The notes under the pieces: model-generated
The model's database searches: none
Seen by the model: only the letters and a program-made list of their open reading frames with translations
What the model was told of the DNA's origin: nothing
Translations under genes and position numbers: made by a program
Source: Halomarina oriensis
Lineage (GTDB): Archaea > Halobacteriota > Halobacteria > Halobacteriales > Haloarculaceae
Assembly: GCF_009791395.1 (NCBI RefSeq)
Contig: NZ_WSZK01000034.1
Span: 1-64,000 of the forward strand
Reading direction: 5' to 3'
DNA: 64,000 nt
Shown here: in pieces, positions 26,050 to 35,563 of the stretch
Layout of the letters: each line of letters opens with the position of its first letter
Position numbering within the stretch: position 1 is the stretch's first letter

Positions 26050-27225
26050 TCACTGTCGGAGGTCGTACAGTCGCCGGAAGACGGTCGGCGGGAACGGGAA
26101 CTCGATACGACTCGGCGGGCGGCCGCGGCCGTCGCTCCCCTCGACCCGGACCCGTTCGACGACGCCGTCCTCGGCCAGTTCGTAGAGGAACCGTTTCACC
26201 GTCCCCGGCGAGAGGTCGACCGCCGGGTCGGCGGTGATGGCCTCCGTCGTTCGGCCGACCGAGACGCGCTCTTCGGGGCGTAGTTCCGCGAGTCGCCGGA
26301 GGACGAGTCGTTCGTTCGGGGGTAACGCCAGCACGCGGCCCAGCGAGATGGAGGGACTGGGCATCTCCGTCGTCGCTTCGGTGACGTCGTGTTCGGTGAG
26401 TCGGGTTCTGTTCGCCGCGTCGGCGTGCGTGGCCGCGATGAACAGGACCGCCAGTGCGTCGTGGGCGTTTCCGTCGGCCCACTCGGCGATGCGCCGGGCC
26501 AGTGTGTGTTCGAGCGCCTGTGGAGCGAGGCCCAGCGAGGACCGTTGCATCAGCACGTCCACGAGCGGTTGCCGCCGGTAGCGGTCGACTGCGATGGTGC
26601 TCGCCGTGTACTCGACCAACTGCGTCTCGGCCGGGGGTGCTCGACCGATACCGAGCCAACTCACGTTGCTCGGGAGGCCGGCGAACAGGTCGACCAGTTC
26701 GTCGGTGTCGACGCTCCCCGGCCCGGTCACGTGGTCGACGGCGACGACGACGCCGGTACGCGAGGTTCCGAGTCGTCGATGGAGGCGGGCGCGCACCTCG
26801 TCGGTGCTGATGCCGTGTCGCGGAATCGGCTCTTCGACGAGCGCGTTGAGGACGTTGCGGTAGAAGGCGAACTCGCTCGTCGCCGTCCGCATGTCGACGT
26901 AGACGAACCCCGGCGACGTGGGTTCGGCCGCCCTGGTGCTCGTGTGGATGACCGACCGGGTCTCCGTCGGGAGTCGTCCCAGCCGCGAGAACAGCGCCGT
27001 GACGACGGCCGATTTCCCACAGCCGAACGGGCCGTGGAGATACGCGTTCGGCGGGAGGTTCCCGTCGAACACCGGGTCGAGGTGGTCGAGCAGTCGCTCG
27101 AACACCGGCCCCCTGTCCGAGGGGTCCTCGACGTGGGCGACCGGCGACAGCGATTCGAGGTCTCGAAGCAGCCGTGGGCCGTCGTCCCGGCGCTGTCGCC
27201 GCTCGATTCGCTCGTCTAAGTCCAT
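26050..27225 (-). CDS. Orc1/Cdc6-family AAA+ ATPase paralog
   Basis: 391-residue protein of the archaeal replication-initiator family. Walker A is GPFGCGKSAV (65-74). The expected Walker B reads VVVAVDHVTG, with His in place of the usual Glu after Asp. A C-terminal winged helix (about 305-390: LPPNERLVLRRLAEL, then SPGTVKRFLYELAEDGVVERV) is intact. Haloarchaea encode many Orc paralogs, only some of which serve origins. No origin-recognition-box repeats or long A/T-rich stretch flank it here, so a role in this region's replication is not supported; regulation or an accessory role is possible. It follows the glycerol facilitator gene on the same strand after 156 bp and a likely terminator. Confidence 0.82.
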   Translation of the reverse strand: MDLDERIERRQRRDDGPRLLRDLESLSPVAHVEDPSDRGPVFERLLDHLDPVFDGNLPPNAYLHGPFGCGKSAVVTALFSRLGRLPTETRSVIHTSTRAAEPTSPGFVYVDMRTATSEFAFYRNVLNALVEEPIPRHGISTDEVRARLHRRLGTSRTGVVVAVDHVTGPGSVDTDELVDLFAGLPSNVSWLGIGRAPPAETQLVEYTASTIAVDRYRRQPLVDVLMQRSSLGLAPQALEHTLARRIAEWADGNAHDALAVLFIAATHADAANRTRLTEHDVTEATTEMPSPSISLGRVLALPPNERLVLRRLAELRPEERVSVGRTTEAITADPAVDLSPGTVKRFLYELAEDGVVERVRVEGSDGRGRPPSRIEFPFPPTVFRRLYDLRQ

Positions 27226-27250
27226 CCCTTCACGTCCGTTTCCGTGACCG

Positions 27251-27295
27251 TCGGTTCGTCCGAGACCGGCAAAAGAATCGCGGTCGGCGAACCGA
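27251..27295. repeat. 8-bp inverted repeat upstream of the orc-like gene
   Basis: TCGGTTCG (27251-27258) and CGAACCGA (27288-27295) flank a CAAAAGAAT stretch. The pair lies 26-70 bp upstream of the ATG at 27225 and brackets the likely promoter. Confidence 0.35.
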
Positions 27296-27311
27296 GGGCG
27301 GGTCGGTGCTC

Positions 27312-27348
27312 GCTGTCCGGGGGTCGGGCGTCGAACCCGGACGACAGC
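27312..27348 (-). terminator. Hairpin downstream of the glpK-facilitator operon
   Basis: The left arm GCTGTCCGGG (27312-27321) pairs with CCCGGACGACAGC (27336-27348) with a 3-nt bulge. It lies 34 bp past the facilitator stop. In the direction of transcription a pyrimidine run TTCTTTT follows about 40 nt later. The strong stem fits a transcription end signal; the T run is rather distant. Confidence 0.4.
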
Positions 27349-27381
27349 GGTGAGAGCGTCTGCATAGGGTGGTGCTCGTCC

Positions 27382-28449
27382 TCAGAGGTACCCCGCGTTC
27401 GGAATCACGCCCAGGAGGGCGAGCACGCCGAGCAGGAGCATCACGAGCACGATAGCCATCGCGGGCGGGTCGACGTGGGTGCCCGAGTGCGAGTAGAAGA
27501 TTCGCTGGGTCACCTCCCCGAGGAGTCCGCTGAGGACCCCGAACGCGCCGGCCGCGAGCAGCGTGACGATGGGACTCCCGAGCATCGCGGAGACGACCAC
27601 CGCACCCGCCGACCCCATCAGCGTGATGTGGTGGGTGACGGGGATCTTCTCCACCCCGAGGTTGAGGAACAGCAGGCTCATCGCCGAGATGGCGTAGCCC
27701 ATGAAGATGCTCCCCGTCTGCAGCCAGATGTACCCCCCGATGATACCGCCGACGAGGCCGATGACGGTCACGCCAGCCCACTTGTACTGGTGGGGGAGCC
27801 ACGGTTCGGTCGCGGGTCTGACTCGCCCGACGCCGCCGTCGGTCACCGCCCGTTCCTCGCCGCGCTCGAACGGCGACATGTCGAGGAGACTGTTCCCGGC
27901 GGCACGGCCGACGAGCGGGTAGCCGAAGACGACGCGGGCGAGCATCGCCGTCAGGAACACCGACAGCGCGATGGTGTCGGTCGGGGTACCGAAGTTGAGC
28001 GCGACCCGGTGGACGAGCATCCCGAGCACGCCGAACACCGCACCGACGGCGAGGATGTCGGGTTTCGTCCCGAACGCGTAGGTGATCTCCTTGCCGAAGT
28101 GGTAGCCCTCGCCGTCGCCGCCCATCTCGGGGTAGCGCTTCCCGGCGTAGGCCGTCGCGGCGACACCCCCCGCGAACGCGATGTGCGGCCCGGTGATAGC
28201 ACCGAACCCGATGACGCTCGTGACGCCCGTGGCGATGTTACCACTCGTTGCGACGCCCGCGTCACCGAGGTTCTGTTCGAGGACGAAGAGCCCCTCACCG
28301 AGGAAGACGACGAACCCGGTGAAGACGAACGCCGGGAGCGCCCCCAGCGCGGCCCCGAACGCCCCGCCCGCGAGCGCCGTGATGAACAGGAGCAGGAACT
28401 GCTCCAGTTCGACGCCGACGACCGGAAGCTGTAGCAGGAGTCCGTGCAT
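27382..28449 (-). CDS. glpX: Putative glycerol permease/facilitator (haloarchaeal GlpX type)
   Basis: 355-residue polytopic membrane protein with about nine to ten hydrophobic helices and glycine-rich pore-like segments (ATGVTSVIGFGAITGPHIAFAGG; VGGIIGGYIWLQTGSIFMG). It is not an aquaporin: no NPA motifs are seen. In Haloferax volcanii a membrane gene called glpX, in the glycerol operon with glpK and gpdABC, has been proposed as the glycerol facilitator; this protein has the same position and general features. It lies 3 bp downstream of glpK. The symbol must not be confused with bacterial glpX (fructose bisphosphatase). Transport function is inferred from context only. Confidence 0.7.
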   Translation of the reverse strand: MHGLLLQLPVVGVELEQFLLLFITALAGGAFGAALGALPAFVFTGFVVFLGEGLFVLEQNLGDAGVATSGNIATGVTSVIGFGAITGPHIAFAGGVAATAYAGKRYPEMGGDGEGYHFGKEITYAFGTKPDILAVGAVFGVLGMLVHRVALNFGTPTDTIALSVFLTAMLARVVFGYPLVGRAAGNSLLDMSPFERGEERAVTDGGVGRVRPATEPWLPHQYKWAGVTVIGLVGGIIGGYIWLQTGSIFMGYAISAMSLLFLNLGVEKIPVTHHITLMGSAGAVVVSAMLGSPIVTLLAAGAFGVLSGLLGEVTQRIFYSHSGTHVDPPAMAIVLVMLLLGVLALLGVIPNAGYL

Positions 28450-28452
28450 ACA

Positions 28453-29985
28453 TCACTCCTCGGTCGCCCAGTTCAGCGAGCGTTCGACGGCGTCGTCCCA
28501 CCGAGCGTACATCCTGTCGGCGTCGTCGGCCGTCATCTCCGGTTCGAACTCGCGGTCGACCTGCCAGTTGTCCCGGAGTTCGTCGATGGTGTCCCAGTAG
28601 CCGACGGCGAGTCCGGCGGCGTACGCCGACCCCAGTGCCGTCGTCTCGTCGACCTCCGGGCGGGCGATGTCCGTCTGGATGATGTCCGACTGCAGTTGGC
28701 AGAGGAAGTTGTTCTTCACCGCCCCGCCGTCGACGCGCAGGGACGTCGTCTCGACGCCCGAGTCGTTCTCCATCGCCTCCGCGATGTCGCGGGTCTGGTA
28801 GGCGATGGCCTCCAGCGTCGCCCGGACGATGTGGGCCTTCCGCGTCCCGCGGGTCATCCCGACGATGGTCCCGCGGGCGCGGCCGTCCCAGTGGGGCGCG
28901 CCGAGACCGGTGAACGCCGGGACCATGTAGACGCCGTCGGTCGAATCGACCGAGCGGGCGAGTTCGGCGGTCTGGGCGGCGTTGTTGATGAGGTCGACGT
29001 CCTCGAGCCACTCGATGGCCGCGCCGGTGACGAAGATAGAGCCCTCCAGCGCGTACTGGACGGGTTCACCCGACATCTGGAAGCCGATGGTCGTCAGCAG
29101 GCCGTGGTCCGAGGAGACGGCCTCGTTGCCGGTGTTCATCAGGTAGAACGACCCGGTCCCGTAGGTGTTCTTCGCGTCACCGACGTCGAAGCACGTCTGG
29201 CCGAACAGGGCGGCCTGCTGGTCACCGAGTGCGCCCGCGATGGGCACCTCCGCGTCGAGGAAGCCGTCGGGGTCGGTCGTCCCGTAGAACTCCTCGTCGG
29301 AGGACGGCCGCACCTCCGGAAGCATGGCCTCGGGGACGTCGAACTCCTCGAGGAGTTCGGCGTCCCAGTCGAGTGCCTCGATGTCGTACAGCATCGTCCG
29401 CGAGGCGTTCGTGACGTCCGTGATGTGGTTGCCCGTCAGGTTGTAGATGAGCCACGAGTCGATGGTCCCCATCAGCAACTCCCCCGCCTCCGCCCGGTCA
29501 CGGAGGTCCTGGGTTCGACTCGTCGAGAGCTTCAGCGGTTCGGCGTTGTCGAGTATCCACTCGGTCTTCGTCGCCGAGAAGTACGCGTCCGCTTCGAGAC
29601 CCGTCTTCTCGCGGATCCACTCGACCTTGTCCTGGTCCTGTAGCGCCTCGACCCGGTCGGTCGTCCGGCGGTCCTGCCAGACCAGCGCGTTGTGGACCGG
29701 CCGGCCCGTCTCGGCGTCCCAGACCAGCGTCGTCTCCCGCTGGTTGGTGATGCCGATAGCTTCGAGTTGGGTCGCGTCGATGCCACCCTGTTCGAGCGCC
29801 GCCTGGACGACGCTCTGGGTGTTCTCCCAGATTTCGATGGGGTCGTGTTCGACCCAGCCGGGTTCCGGGTAGATCTGTTCGTGTTTCTCGTAAGCGTTGG
29901 CGACGACCTGACCGGCGTGGTCGAAGACCATGAACCGTGTTCCTGTCGTCCCCTGGTCGATCGCGCCGATGTACGTGTCCTCCAT
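28453..29985 (-). CDS. glpK: Glycerol kinase
   Basis: 510-residue FGGY-family kinase that makes sn-glycerol-3-phosphate from glycerol and ATP. The N-terminal phosphate-binding loop is AIDQGTTGTR (8-17), the substrate region contains NQRETT and VWQDRRT, and GLGAPHWD and the C-terminal GGAVKNNFLCQ ATP loop are intact. Glycerol is abundant in hypersaline habitats because of Dunaliella, and glpK is essential for its use in Haloferax. The start at 29985 is preceded by GGAG about 12 nt upstream. It is divergent from gpdABC across 436 bp and followed after 3 bp by the facilitator gene. Confidence 0.97.
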   Translation of the reverse strand: MEDTYIGAIDQGTTGTRFMVFDHAGQVVANAYEKHEQIYPEPGWVEHDPIEIWENTQSVVQAALEQGGIDATQLEAIGITNQRETTLVWDAETGRPVHNALVWQDRRTTDRVEALQDQDKVEWIREKTGLEADAYFSATKTEWILDNAEPLKLSTSRTQDLRDRAEAGELLMGTIDSWLIYNLTGNHITDVTNASRTMLYDIEALDWDAELLEEFDVPEAMLPEVRPSSDEEFYGTTDPDGFLDAEVPIAGALGDQQAALFGQTCFDVGDAKNTYGTGSFYLMNTGNEAVSSDHGLLTTIGFQMSGEPVQYALEGSIFVTGAAIEWLEDVDLINNAAQTAELARSVDSTDGVYMVPAFTGLGAPHWDGRARGTIVGMTRGTRKAHIVRATLEAIAYQTRDIAEAMENDSGVETTSLRVDGGAVKNNFLCQLQSDIIQTDIARPEVDETTALGSAYAAGLAVGYWDTIDELRDNWQVDREFEPEMTADDADRMYARWDDAVERSLNWATEE

Positions 29986-30421
29986 ATGGTGTTCTCCGTC
30001 GACGGTATGTGCCCCACTGCCACCGTCGTCTCGCTAACAACTGTAATGTAGAACAATAACTGTTACCCAGACCCCCATACCTTTGGTAAAGAAAGCGTAG
30101 CGGGCCGCTCCCAACGGACCCCGGAACCGAGAGAGGCGGCATGGCGGGGAGAACGACACTCGAACGAGTCGAACGGTCGAACGATGTTAAGACGAACGGA
30201 CGGCCAGGAGAACCCGGTCCGACACGAGGAACGTACCGATTTCCGACCACTCTCCGGGAGGAACCGACGGACTTCGCGTCCGGACGTGGTCACACCCGAG
30301 CGAGTCGAACGGCCGCGGGTCGGGACGAAACGAGGGCGAACGGTCCAGGAACCGATATATTTACTGCCGCGACGCCACCATCGGTGAAACAAAGAGGCTG
30401 GACCCCGAAGCACCGTCAGGA
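29986..30421. other. 436 bp divergent promoter region between glpK and gpdA
   Basis: No gene is seen. AACTGT occurs twice 19 bp apart in a locally A/T-rich patch (about 30030-30060) near the expected glpK promoter. TCGAACG-type words repeat around 30165-30185 and at 30304. A clear TATA for gpdA is GATATATTTA at 30354-30363. These are candidate sites for glycerol-responsive control; no regulator gene is adjacent. Confidence 0.5.
30354..30363 (+). promoter_or_regulatory. TATA element of the gpdABC operon
   Basis: GATATATTTA lies about 63 bp upstream of the ATG at 30422. Transcription would start near 30385 and leave a leader of roughly 37 nt, so this mRNA is not leaderless. Confidence 0.55.
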
Positions 30422-32164
30422 ATGGCATCGGTACCACACATCACGGTCGTCGGTGGGGGGTCGACCGGCACCGGCATCGCCCGTGACCTCGCCATGCGGG
30501 GCCTCGACGTGACGCTCGTCGAGAAGGGGAACCTCACCCACGGCACGACCGGGCGGATGCACGGCCTGCTCCACTCCGGTGGTCGCTACGCCGTCTCCGA
30601 CCAGAAGTCCGCCCGCGAGTGCGTCGAGGAGAACTACGTGCTCCGGGAGGTCGCCACACACTGCGTCGAGGAGACCGGCGGCCTGTTCGTCAAACGTCCC
30701 GAGGACGCCGAGGAGTACTTCGAGGAGAAGCTCCAGGGCTGTCGGGACTGCGACATCCCCGTCGAGGTGCTCTCGGGGGCGGAGGCCCGCGAGATGGAAC
30801 CGCACCTCGCCGAGGACGTCGACAGGGCCATCTGGGTTCCGGACGCCGCCATCGACCCCTTCAGACTCTGTGTCTCGAACGCGCTCGACGCCGAACGCCA
30901 CGGCGCACGCGTCGAGACCCACGCCGAGGTGACCGACGTGCTCGTCGAGGGCGGCGAGGTGACCGGCCTGGAGGTTCGCCACGACTCGGGGCCGGGAAAG
31001 CGCGTCCACGGCTCACCGGGCGGCACCGAGCGCATCGAGACCGACCACGTCGTCAACGCGACGGGCGCGTGGGCCGGCCGCATCGGTGACCTCGCCGGCG
31101 TGGACATCGAGGTCCGTCCCTCGAAGGGTGTGATGACCGTCATGAACACTCGACAGGTCGACACCGTCGTCAACCGCTGTCGGCCGAAGGGGGACGCCGA
31201 CATCATCGTCCCTCACGAGACGGCCTGTATCCTCGGCACGACCGACGAGGAGGTCTCCGACCCCGAGGACTACCCAGAGGAGGGCTGGGAGGTCGACCTG
31301 ATGATCGACGAACTCTCGGAACTCGTGCCGATGCTACAGGAGGCCCGGACGATTCGCTCCTTCTGGGGCGTCCGCCCGCTGTACGAACCGCCGGAGGTCG
31401 GCAGCGAGGACCCCACCGACATCACGCGGGACTTCTTCTTGCTCGACCACGAGGAACGCGACGACCTGCCCGGCATGACGAGCATCGTCGGCGGGAAACT
31501 CACCACGTATCGGCTGATGGCCGAGTCCATCAGCGACCACGTCTGTGCGCAGTTCGGGACGACCACGACGTGCCGGACCGCCGACGAACCGCTGCCGGGC
31601 AGCGAGGATTTCACCGTTCTGGCCGACGCGATGAAGCGCTTTGGCCTCCGGTCGCCGGTGGCGCGTCGCTCCTCGCAGCGACTCGGGTCCCGCACCGAGA
31701 GCGTGCTCTCGCGGTGTGACCCGAACCCGGTGCTCTGTCCCTGCGAGGCCGTCTCGCGGGCGGAGGTCCGGGACGCCATCGACCAGGCCGGGACGGACCT
31801 CAACGCGGTCCGACTCCGCACGCGGGCGTCGATGGGGAACTGTCAGGGCGGGTTCTGCTCACACCGCATCGCGGGCGAACTCCACCCCACACACGACGAA
31901 CCGACGGTCGACGACGCGCTGACGGAACTCGTCGAGGAGCGCTGGAAGGGCGAACGCCACGCGCTGTGGGGCGAACAACTCTCACAGGCCGCACTGAAGT
32001 ACACCCTCCAGGCGACGACGATGAACCGCGACGCCGACCCCGTGGACGACGACGTCGACTGGGGAGCGTTCGACGCCGGCGAGCGGTCGGCCGCCGACGG
32101 AGCGGTCACGGACGGTGGTCGGCGCGACGAGGGGAGCGACGGAGGGACGACCGGTGGCGATTGA
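30422..32164 (+). CDS. gpdA: Glycerol-3-phosphate dehydrogenase subunit A (FAD, anaerobic type)
   Basis: 580-residue catalytic flavoprotein that oxidises glycerol-3-phosphate to dihydroxyacetone phosphate. The FAD-binding Rossmann motif is [16 protein letters not shown] (8-23), followed by [20 protein letters not shown]-terminal BFD-like [2Fe-2S] domain has four cysteines in CPCEA and GNCQGGFC (about 440-480), as in E. coli GlpA. Its last 11 bases overlap gpdB. With B and C it forms the membrane-associated complex that feeds electrons to the respiratory chain. The Haloferax operon gpdA1B1C1 has the same order. Confidence 0.96.
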   Translation: MASVPHITVVGGGSTGTGIARDLAMRGLDVTLVEKGNLTHGTTGRMHGLLHSGGRYAVSDQKSARECVEENYVLREVATHCVEETGGLFVKRPEDAEEYFEEKLQGCRDCDIPVEVLSGAEAREMEPHLAEDVDRAIWVPDAAIDPFRLCVSNALDAERHGARVETHAEVTDVLVEGGEVTGLEVRHDSGPGKRVHGSPGGTERIETDHVVNATGAWAGRIGDLAGVDIEVRPSKGVMTVMNTRQVDTVVNRCRPKGDADIIVPHETACILGTTDEEVSDPEDYPEEGWEVDLMIDELSELVPMLQEARTIRSFWGVRPLYEPPEVGSEDPTDITRDFFLLDHEERDDLPGMTSIVGGKLTTYRLMAESISDHVCAQFGTTTTCRTADEPLPGSEDFTVLADAMKRFGLRSPVARRSSQRLGSRTESVLSRCDPNPVLCPCEAVSRAEVRDAIDQAGTDLNAVRLRTRASMGNCQGGFCSHRIAGELHPTHDEPTVDDALTELVEERWKGERHALWGEQLSQAALKYTLQATTMNRDADPVDDDVDWGAFDAGERSAADGAVTDGGRRDEGSDGGTTGGD

Positions 32165-33419
32165 GGACGACGTCCTCGTCGTCGGTGGCGGCCTCGCGGG
32201 CGTCACCGCCGCGCTCGCCGCCGCCGACACCGGGGTTCGGGTCAGACTCGTCTCGCACAAGGAGAGCACGCTCCGACAGGCGTCCGGCGTCGTCGACGCG
32301 CTCGGGGCGCTCGACGGGACGCTCGTCAGCGACCCGTACGAAGCCGTCGAGCGACTGTCCGACGGGCACCCCTACCGGACGCTCGGGGCGGACGCGCTCC
32401 GGTCCGGGTTCGACCTGTTCGACGGCACCGTGACGGGCTACGAGGGTAGCCACACCGACGCGAACGCGCTGGTCCCGACCCACGGCGGGACGGTGAAACC
32501 GACCGCCCGGTACCCGGAGTCGGTCGCGCCGGGACTGGCGAGCGACGACCGTCCCATGCTGCTCGTCGGCTTCGAGACGCTCCCGGACTTCGACGCGCCG
32601 CGGGCGGCCGCCCACCTCGAACGGGTCGGCGTCCCGTTCGCGGTCCACGGTGTGACACTCGACTTCCCGGGGAACCTGCGTGCGGACGCCGCCGTCACGC
32701 GCTACGCGGACCTGCTCGACGAGGCGGTCCCGGTCGACGGCGGCCGCGTCGACGCCCGGACGGCGCTGGTCGAGCGCGTCAAATCCCACCTCTCGGGGGC
32801 CGAGCGGGTCGGCTTCCCGGCACTGCTCGGCCACGAGGCACACGACGAGGTCCGTGCCGAACTGAGCCAGCGCCTCGGTGCCGACGCCTTCGAGGTGCCG
32901 ATGGGGCCGCCCTCCCTGCCCGGCACGCGACTGGCCGACCAGTTGTACGCCGCGATGGACGACGCCGGCGTCGGCATCGAGACGGGCAACCCGGTCGTCG
33001 ACGTGACGACCGACGGCGAGCGGGTCACCGAGGTGACGGTCGAACGGACCCACACGGCGGTCCCCTACGCCGCCGAGCAGTACGTGCTGGCGACGGGCGG
33101 CCTCGTGGGCAAGGGCATCGCGTCGAACCGCGAGAGCGTCCGCGAGCGGGTGTTCGACTGTCACGTGCCCCACCCGGCAGACCGGTACGACTGGTCGGTC
33201 GAGGGGGCGTACGGCGACCACGCGTTCGCGCGGTTCGGCGTCCGTATCGACGCCGACGGGCGGCCGCTGGACGCGAGCGAGGACGTGGAGTACGAGAACC
33301 TGCGGGCGGCGGGCGGCGTCGTCGGCGGGGCGGACGTGGCGGCGGAGAAGTCGGCCAGCGGCGTCTCGCTGGCGACTGGTTTCACGGCCGGGCGACTGGC
33401 CGGCGAGGAGGTTTCATGA
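32154..33419 (+). CDS. gpdB: Glycerol-3-phosphate dehydrogenase subunit B
   Basis: 421-residue flavin-containing subunit of the GlpABC-type complex. The N-terminal dinucleotide motif is [20 protein letters not shown]. The C-terminal [28 protein letters not shown] is the usual second FAD contact. The start is a GTG at 32154, inside the end of gpdA: the dinucleotide fold begins five residues later, and longer starts would read through gpdA coding sequence. It overlaps gpdC by 4 bases (ATGA). Subunit B is thought to pass electrons from A to C. Confidence 0.94.
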   Translation: MAIEDDVLVVGGGLAGVTAALAAADTGVRVRLVSHKESTLRQASGVVDALGALDGTLVSDPYEAVERLSDGHPYRTLGADALRSGFDLFDGTVTGYEGSHTDANALVPTHGGTVKPTARYPESVAPGLASDDRPMLLVGFETLPDFDAPRAAAHLERVGVPFAVHGVTLDFPGNLRADAAVTRYADLLDEAVPVDGGRVDARTALVERVKSHLSGAERVGFPALLGHEAHDEVRAELSQRLGADAFEVPMGPPSLPGTRLADQLYAAMDDAGVGIETGNPVVDVTTDGERVTEVTVERTHTAVPYAAEQYVLATGGLVGKGIASNRESVRERVFDCHVPHPADRYDWSVEGAYGDHAFARFGVRIDADGRPLDASEDVEYENLRAAGGVVGGADVAAEKSASGVSLATGFTAGRLAGEEVS

Positions 33420-34786
33420 GTTCACCATCCGACACCGACGTAGACGACCCGACAGGCAGCGCACCGGACGACGACTGGACGTACGTGTTCGGCGAACAGG
33501 GGTCGCTCGCCCCCGGTGAGTCCGACCTCCGCCCCGGCGCGGACTCCTGTTACAAGTGCTCGTCGTGTGATACGTCCTGTCCGGTCGCCGAAGTCGACGA
33601 CTCGTTCCCCGGCCCGAAGTTCCAGGGACCCGAGCAGTGGCGACTCAAGCGACAGGGCGACGAGGACATCGACCCCTCGGTGATGGAGTGTTCGAACTGC
33701 ATGCGCTGTGACTCGGCGTGTCCCTCCGGGGTGCCGCTGAGTCAGATGCACAACACCGCCCGCGCCGAGTACGTCGAAGAGCACGTCAGCAAGACGTCGC
33801 TGAAGTACTGGCGGAATCGCGTGCTCTCGAACTACGGCCTGCTCGCCCGACTCGGCTCGAAGGTCCCTCGTCTGACGAACGTCGTGATGGGGTCGCGGCT
33901 CACGCAACTCGTCAACGACCGCGTGTTCGGCATCACGAGCGAACGCGAGTTCCCCGAGTTCGCCGAACAGACGTTCGTCGAGTGGTGGGACGAACGGGGC
34001 GGCGACGAGGGGTCTCGGCGGCGCGCCCGCGAGACCCGGGCCGAGCGCGACGACTGCGAGGTCGACGACGAGAAGCGCGTCGCGTACTTCCACGGCGACT
34101 ACTCGAACTTCAACACGCCCGAGGTCGCCCAGGCGATGGTCCGGGTGTTCGAACAGTACGGCTACGAGGTGGCGGTGCCCGACCAGCGCTGCTCGGGCAC
34201 GCCGATGTTCGCCAACGGGATGCTCGACGACGCCCGCCGCGCCGCGAAGTTCAACGTCGAGACGTTCCACGCGCTCGTGGAGGACGGCTACGACGTCGTC
34301 TGCTCGTGTACCTCCTGTTCGATGGCGCTCCGCCAGGAGTACCCCGAACTGTTCGAGTTCGAGGGCACCGAGACGGTCTCGGCGCACACCTACGAGGCCC
34401 TGGAGTACCTCCGTATCCACGAGTCCGTCCGCGAGGACGTCGCCGACTCGGCGGTGGAGTTCCCGGACCTCGCGTACCACGCGCCGTGTCACGCCCGCAA
34501 CCAGGGGCTGGACCGACAGGCGGTCGAACTGTTCGGCGACCTGGAGGGCGTCGCGGTGGACGACGTCGGCGACTCCTGCTCGGGCATCTCGGGCACCTAC
34601 GGCTGGAAGAGCGAGAAGTACGACACCTCGATGGCTATCGGCGAGGAGATGTTCGACCACATGGAGTCCGTCGAGGGCGAGACGGGCATGACGGAGTGTC
34701 CGACCTGCGCGATGCAGATGGAACACGGCACCGGCTACGAGATTCGCCACCCCCTAGAACTGCTGGACGCGGCACTGGTCGACTGA
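33416..34786 (+). CDS. gpdC: Glycerol-3-phosphate dehydrogenase subunit C (iron-sulfur, CCG domains)
   Basis: 456-residue iron-sulfur protein, third gene of the operon and overlapping gpdB by 4 bases. Two [4Fe-4S] motifs are CYKCSSCDTSCP (about 43-54) and CSNCMRCDSACP (about 91-102). Two CCG domains follow, seen as CSCTSCSM and APCHAR...CSGISGTYG...CPTCAMQ. The CCG domains resemble those of HdrB and SdhE and should carry a further cluster. Subunit C anchors the complex at the membrane and delivers electrons to the quinone pool. About 70 bp of spacer follow before the tenA promoter. Confidence 0.95.
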   Translation: MSSPSDTDVDDPTGSAPDDDWTYVFGEQGSLAPGESDLRPGADSCYKCSSCDTSCPVAEVDDSFPGPKFQGPEQWRLKRQGDEDIDPSVMECSNCMRCDSACPSGVPLSQMHNTARAEYVEEHVSKTSLKYWRNRVLSNYGLLARLGSKVPRLTNVVMGSRLTQLVNDRVFGITSEREFPEFAEQTFVEWWDERGGDEGSRRRARETRAERDDCEVDDEKRVAYFHGDYSNFNTPEVAQAMVRVFEQYGYEVAVPDQRCSGTPMFANGMLDDARRAAKFNVETFHALVEDGYDVVCSCTSCSMALRQEYPELFEFEGTETVSAHTYEALEYLRIHESVREDVADSAVEFPDLAYHAPCHARNQGLDRQAVELFGDLEGVAVDDVGDSCSGISGTYGWKSEKYDTSMAIGEEMFDHMESVEGETGMTECPTCAMQMEHGTGYEIRHPLELLDAALVD

Positions 34787-34838
34787 GGCGACACTCCCCC
34801 CGTCCCCTCCACCATCGACAACCAAGTTGTATTCGCCA

Positions 34839-34847
34839 GTTATATTG
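34839..34847 (+). promoter_or_regulatory. TATA element of tenA
   Basis: GTTATATTG is centred about 32 bp upstream of the ATG at 34875 and supports that start. Confidence 0.5.
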
Positions 34848-34874
34848 CGGCGACGCCGCTCCCTTCGAGCGCCA

Positions 34875-35558
34875 ATGGCGTTCAGTGACCACCTGCTCGA
34901 CGTCGGCGAACCGCTCTGGAGCGCGCAGTACGACCACCCGTTCGTGCGGGAACTGGCCGCCGGCAGTCTCGACGAGTCCGCGTTTCGGGTCTGGTTAGCG
35001 CAGGACTACCGGTACCTGCTCGACTACGCCCGGACGTTCGCCGTCCTCGGGACGCACACGAGAGACGAGACGACGATGGGCCGCTGTTTCGGCGTCGCCG
35101 ACGCCGTGCTCTCCGAAGAGCTGGACCTGCACCGTTCGTTCGCGGCCGACTACGGTCTCACGCCCGAGGACCTCGCGGCGACGGAGAAGACCCCGACCTG
35201 CGAGGCGTACACGAACTACCTCCTCCGAACGGCCCGAGAGCGACCGTTCGCCGTCGGGGCGGCGGCCGTCTTCCCCTGCGGACAGGGCTACCTCGACGTG
35301 GCCGAGCACATGGCCACACTCGCCGACGAGGACCACCGATACACGCCGTTCGTCGAGAAGTACACGAGCGAGGCGTTCCGCGAGTCGGTCGCGTGGATGC
35401 GGGCGCTGGTCGACCGGTGTGCGACCGCCCACCCGTCACTGAAACCGGAGATGGAGACCGCGTTCCGTCGAAGCGCCGAACTCGAACACGCGTTCTGGGA
35501 GATGGCCTACACTCGGGAGCGGTGGCCACACGAACGGGCGACGGCCGCCGACGACTGA
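34875..35558 (+). CDS. tenA: TenA/thiaminase II family protein
   Basis: 227-residue all-helical protein of the TENA/THI-4 family, which hydrolyses amino-HMP from degraded thiamin for salvage. The residues needed by Bacillus TenA fall at equivalent positions: Asp44 (WLAQDY), Cys135 (VFPCGQGY) and a Glu near 204 (AELEHAFW). The active-site Cys is thus kept, although the following residues are GQGY rather than the more usual YWLY/YWGY. It is monocistronic, convergent with the uspA gene (5 bp between stops) and unrelated in function to its neighbours. The start at 34875 was chosen by the TATA spacing. Confidence 0.88.
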   Translation: MAFSDHLLDVGEPLWSAQYDHPFVRELAAGSLDESAFRVWLAQDYRYLLDYARTFAVLGTHTRDETTMGRCFGVADAVLSEELDLHRSFAADYGLTPEDLAATEKTPTCEAYTNYLLRTARERPFAVGAAAVFPCGQGYLDVAEHMATLADEDHRYTPFVEKYTSEAFRESVAWMRALVDRCATAHPSLKPEMETAFRRSAELEHAFWEMAYTRERWPHERATAADD

Positions 35559-35563
35559 CCGAG

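Noticed and set aside
27226-27381. Replication origin next to the Orc1/Cdc6 gene
   Set aside because: No ORB-like repeats or long A/T-rich tract; the inverted repeats found are better read as promoter and terminator elements.
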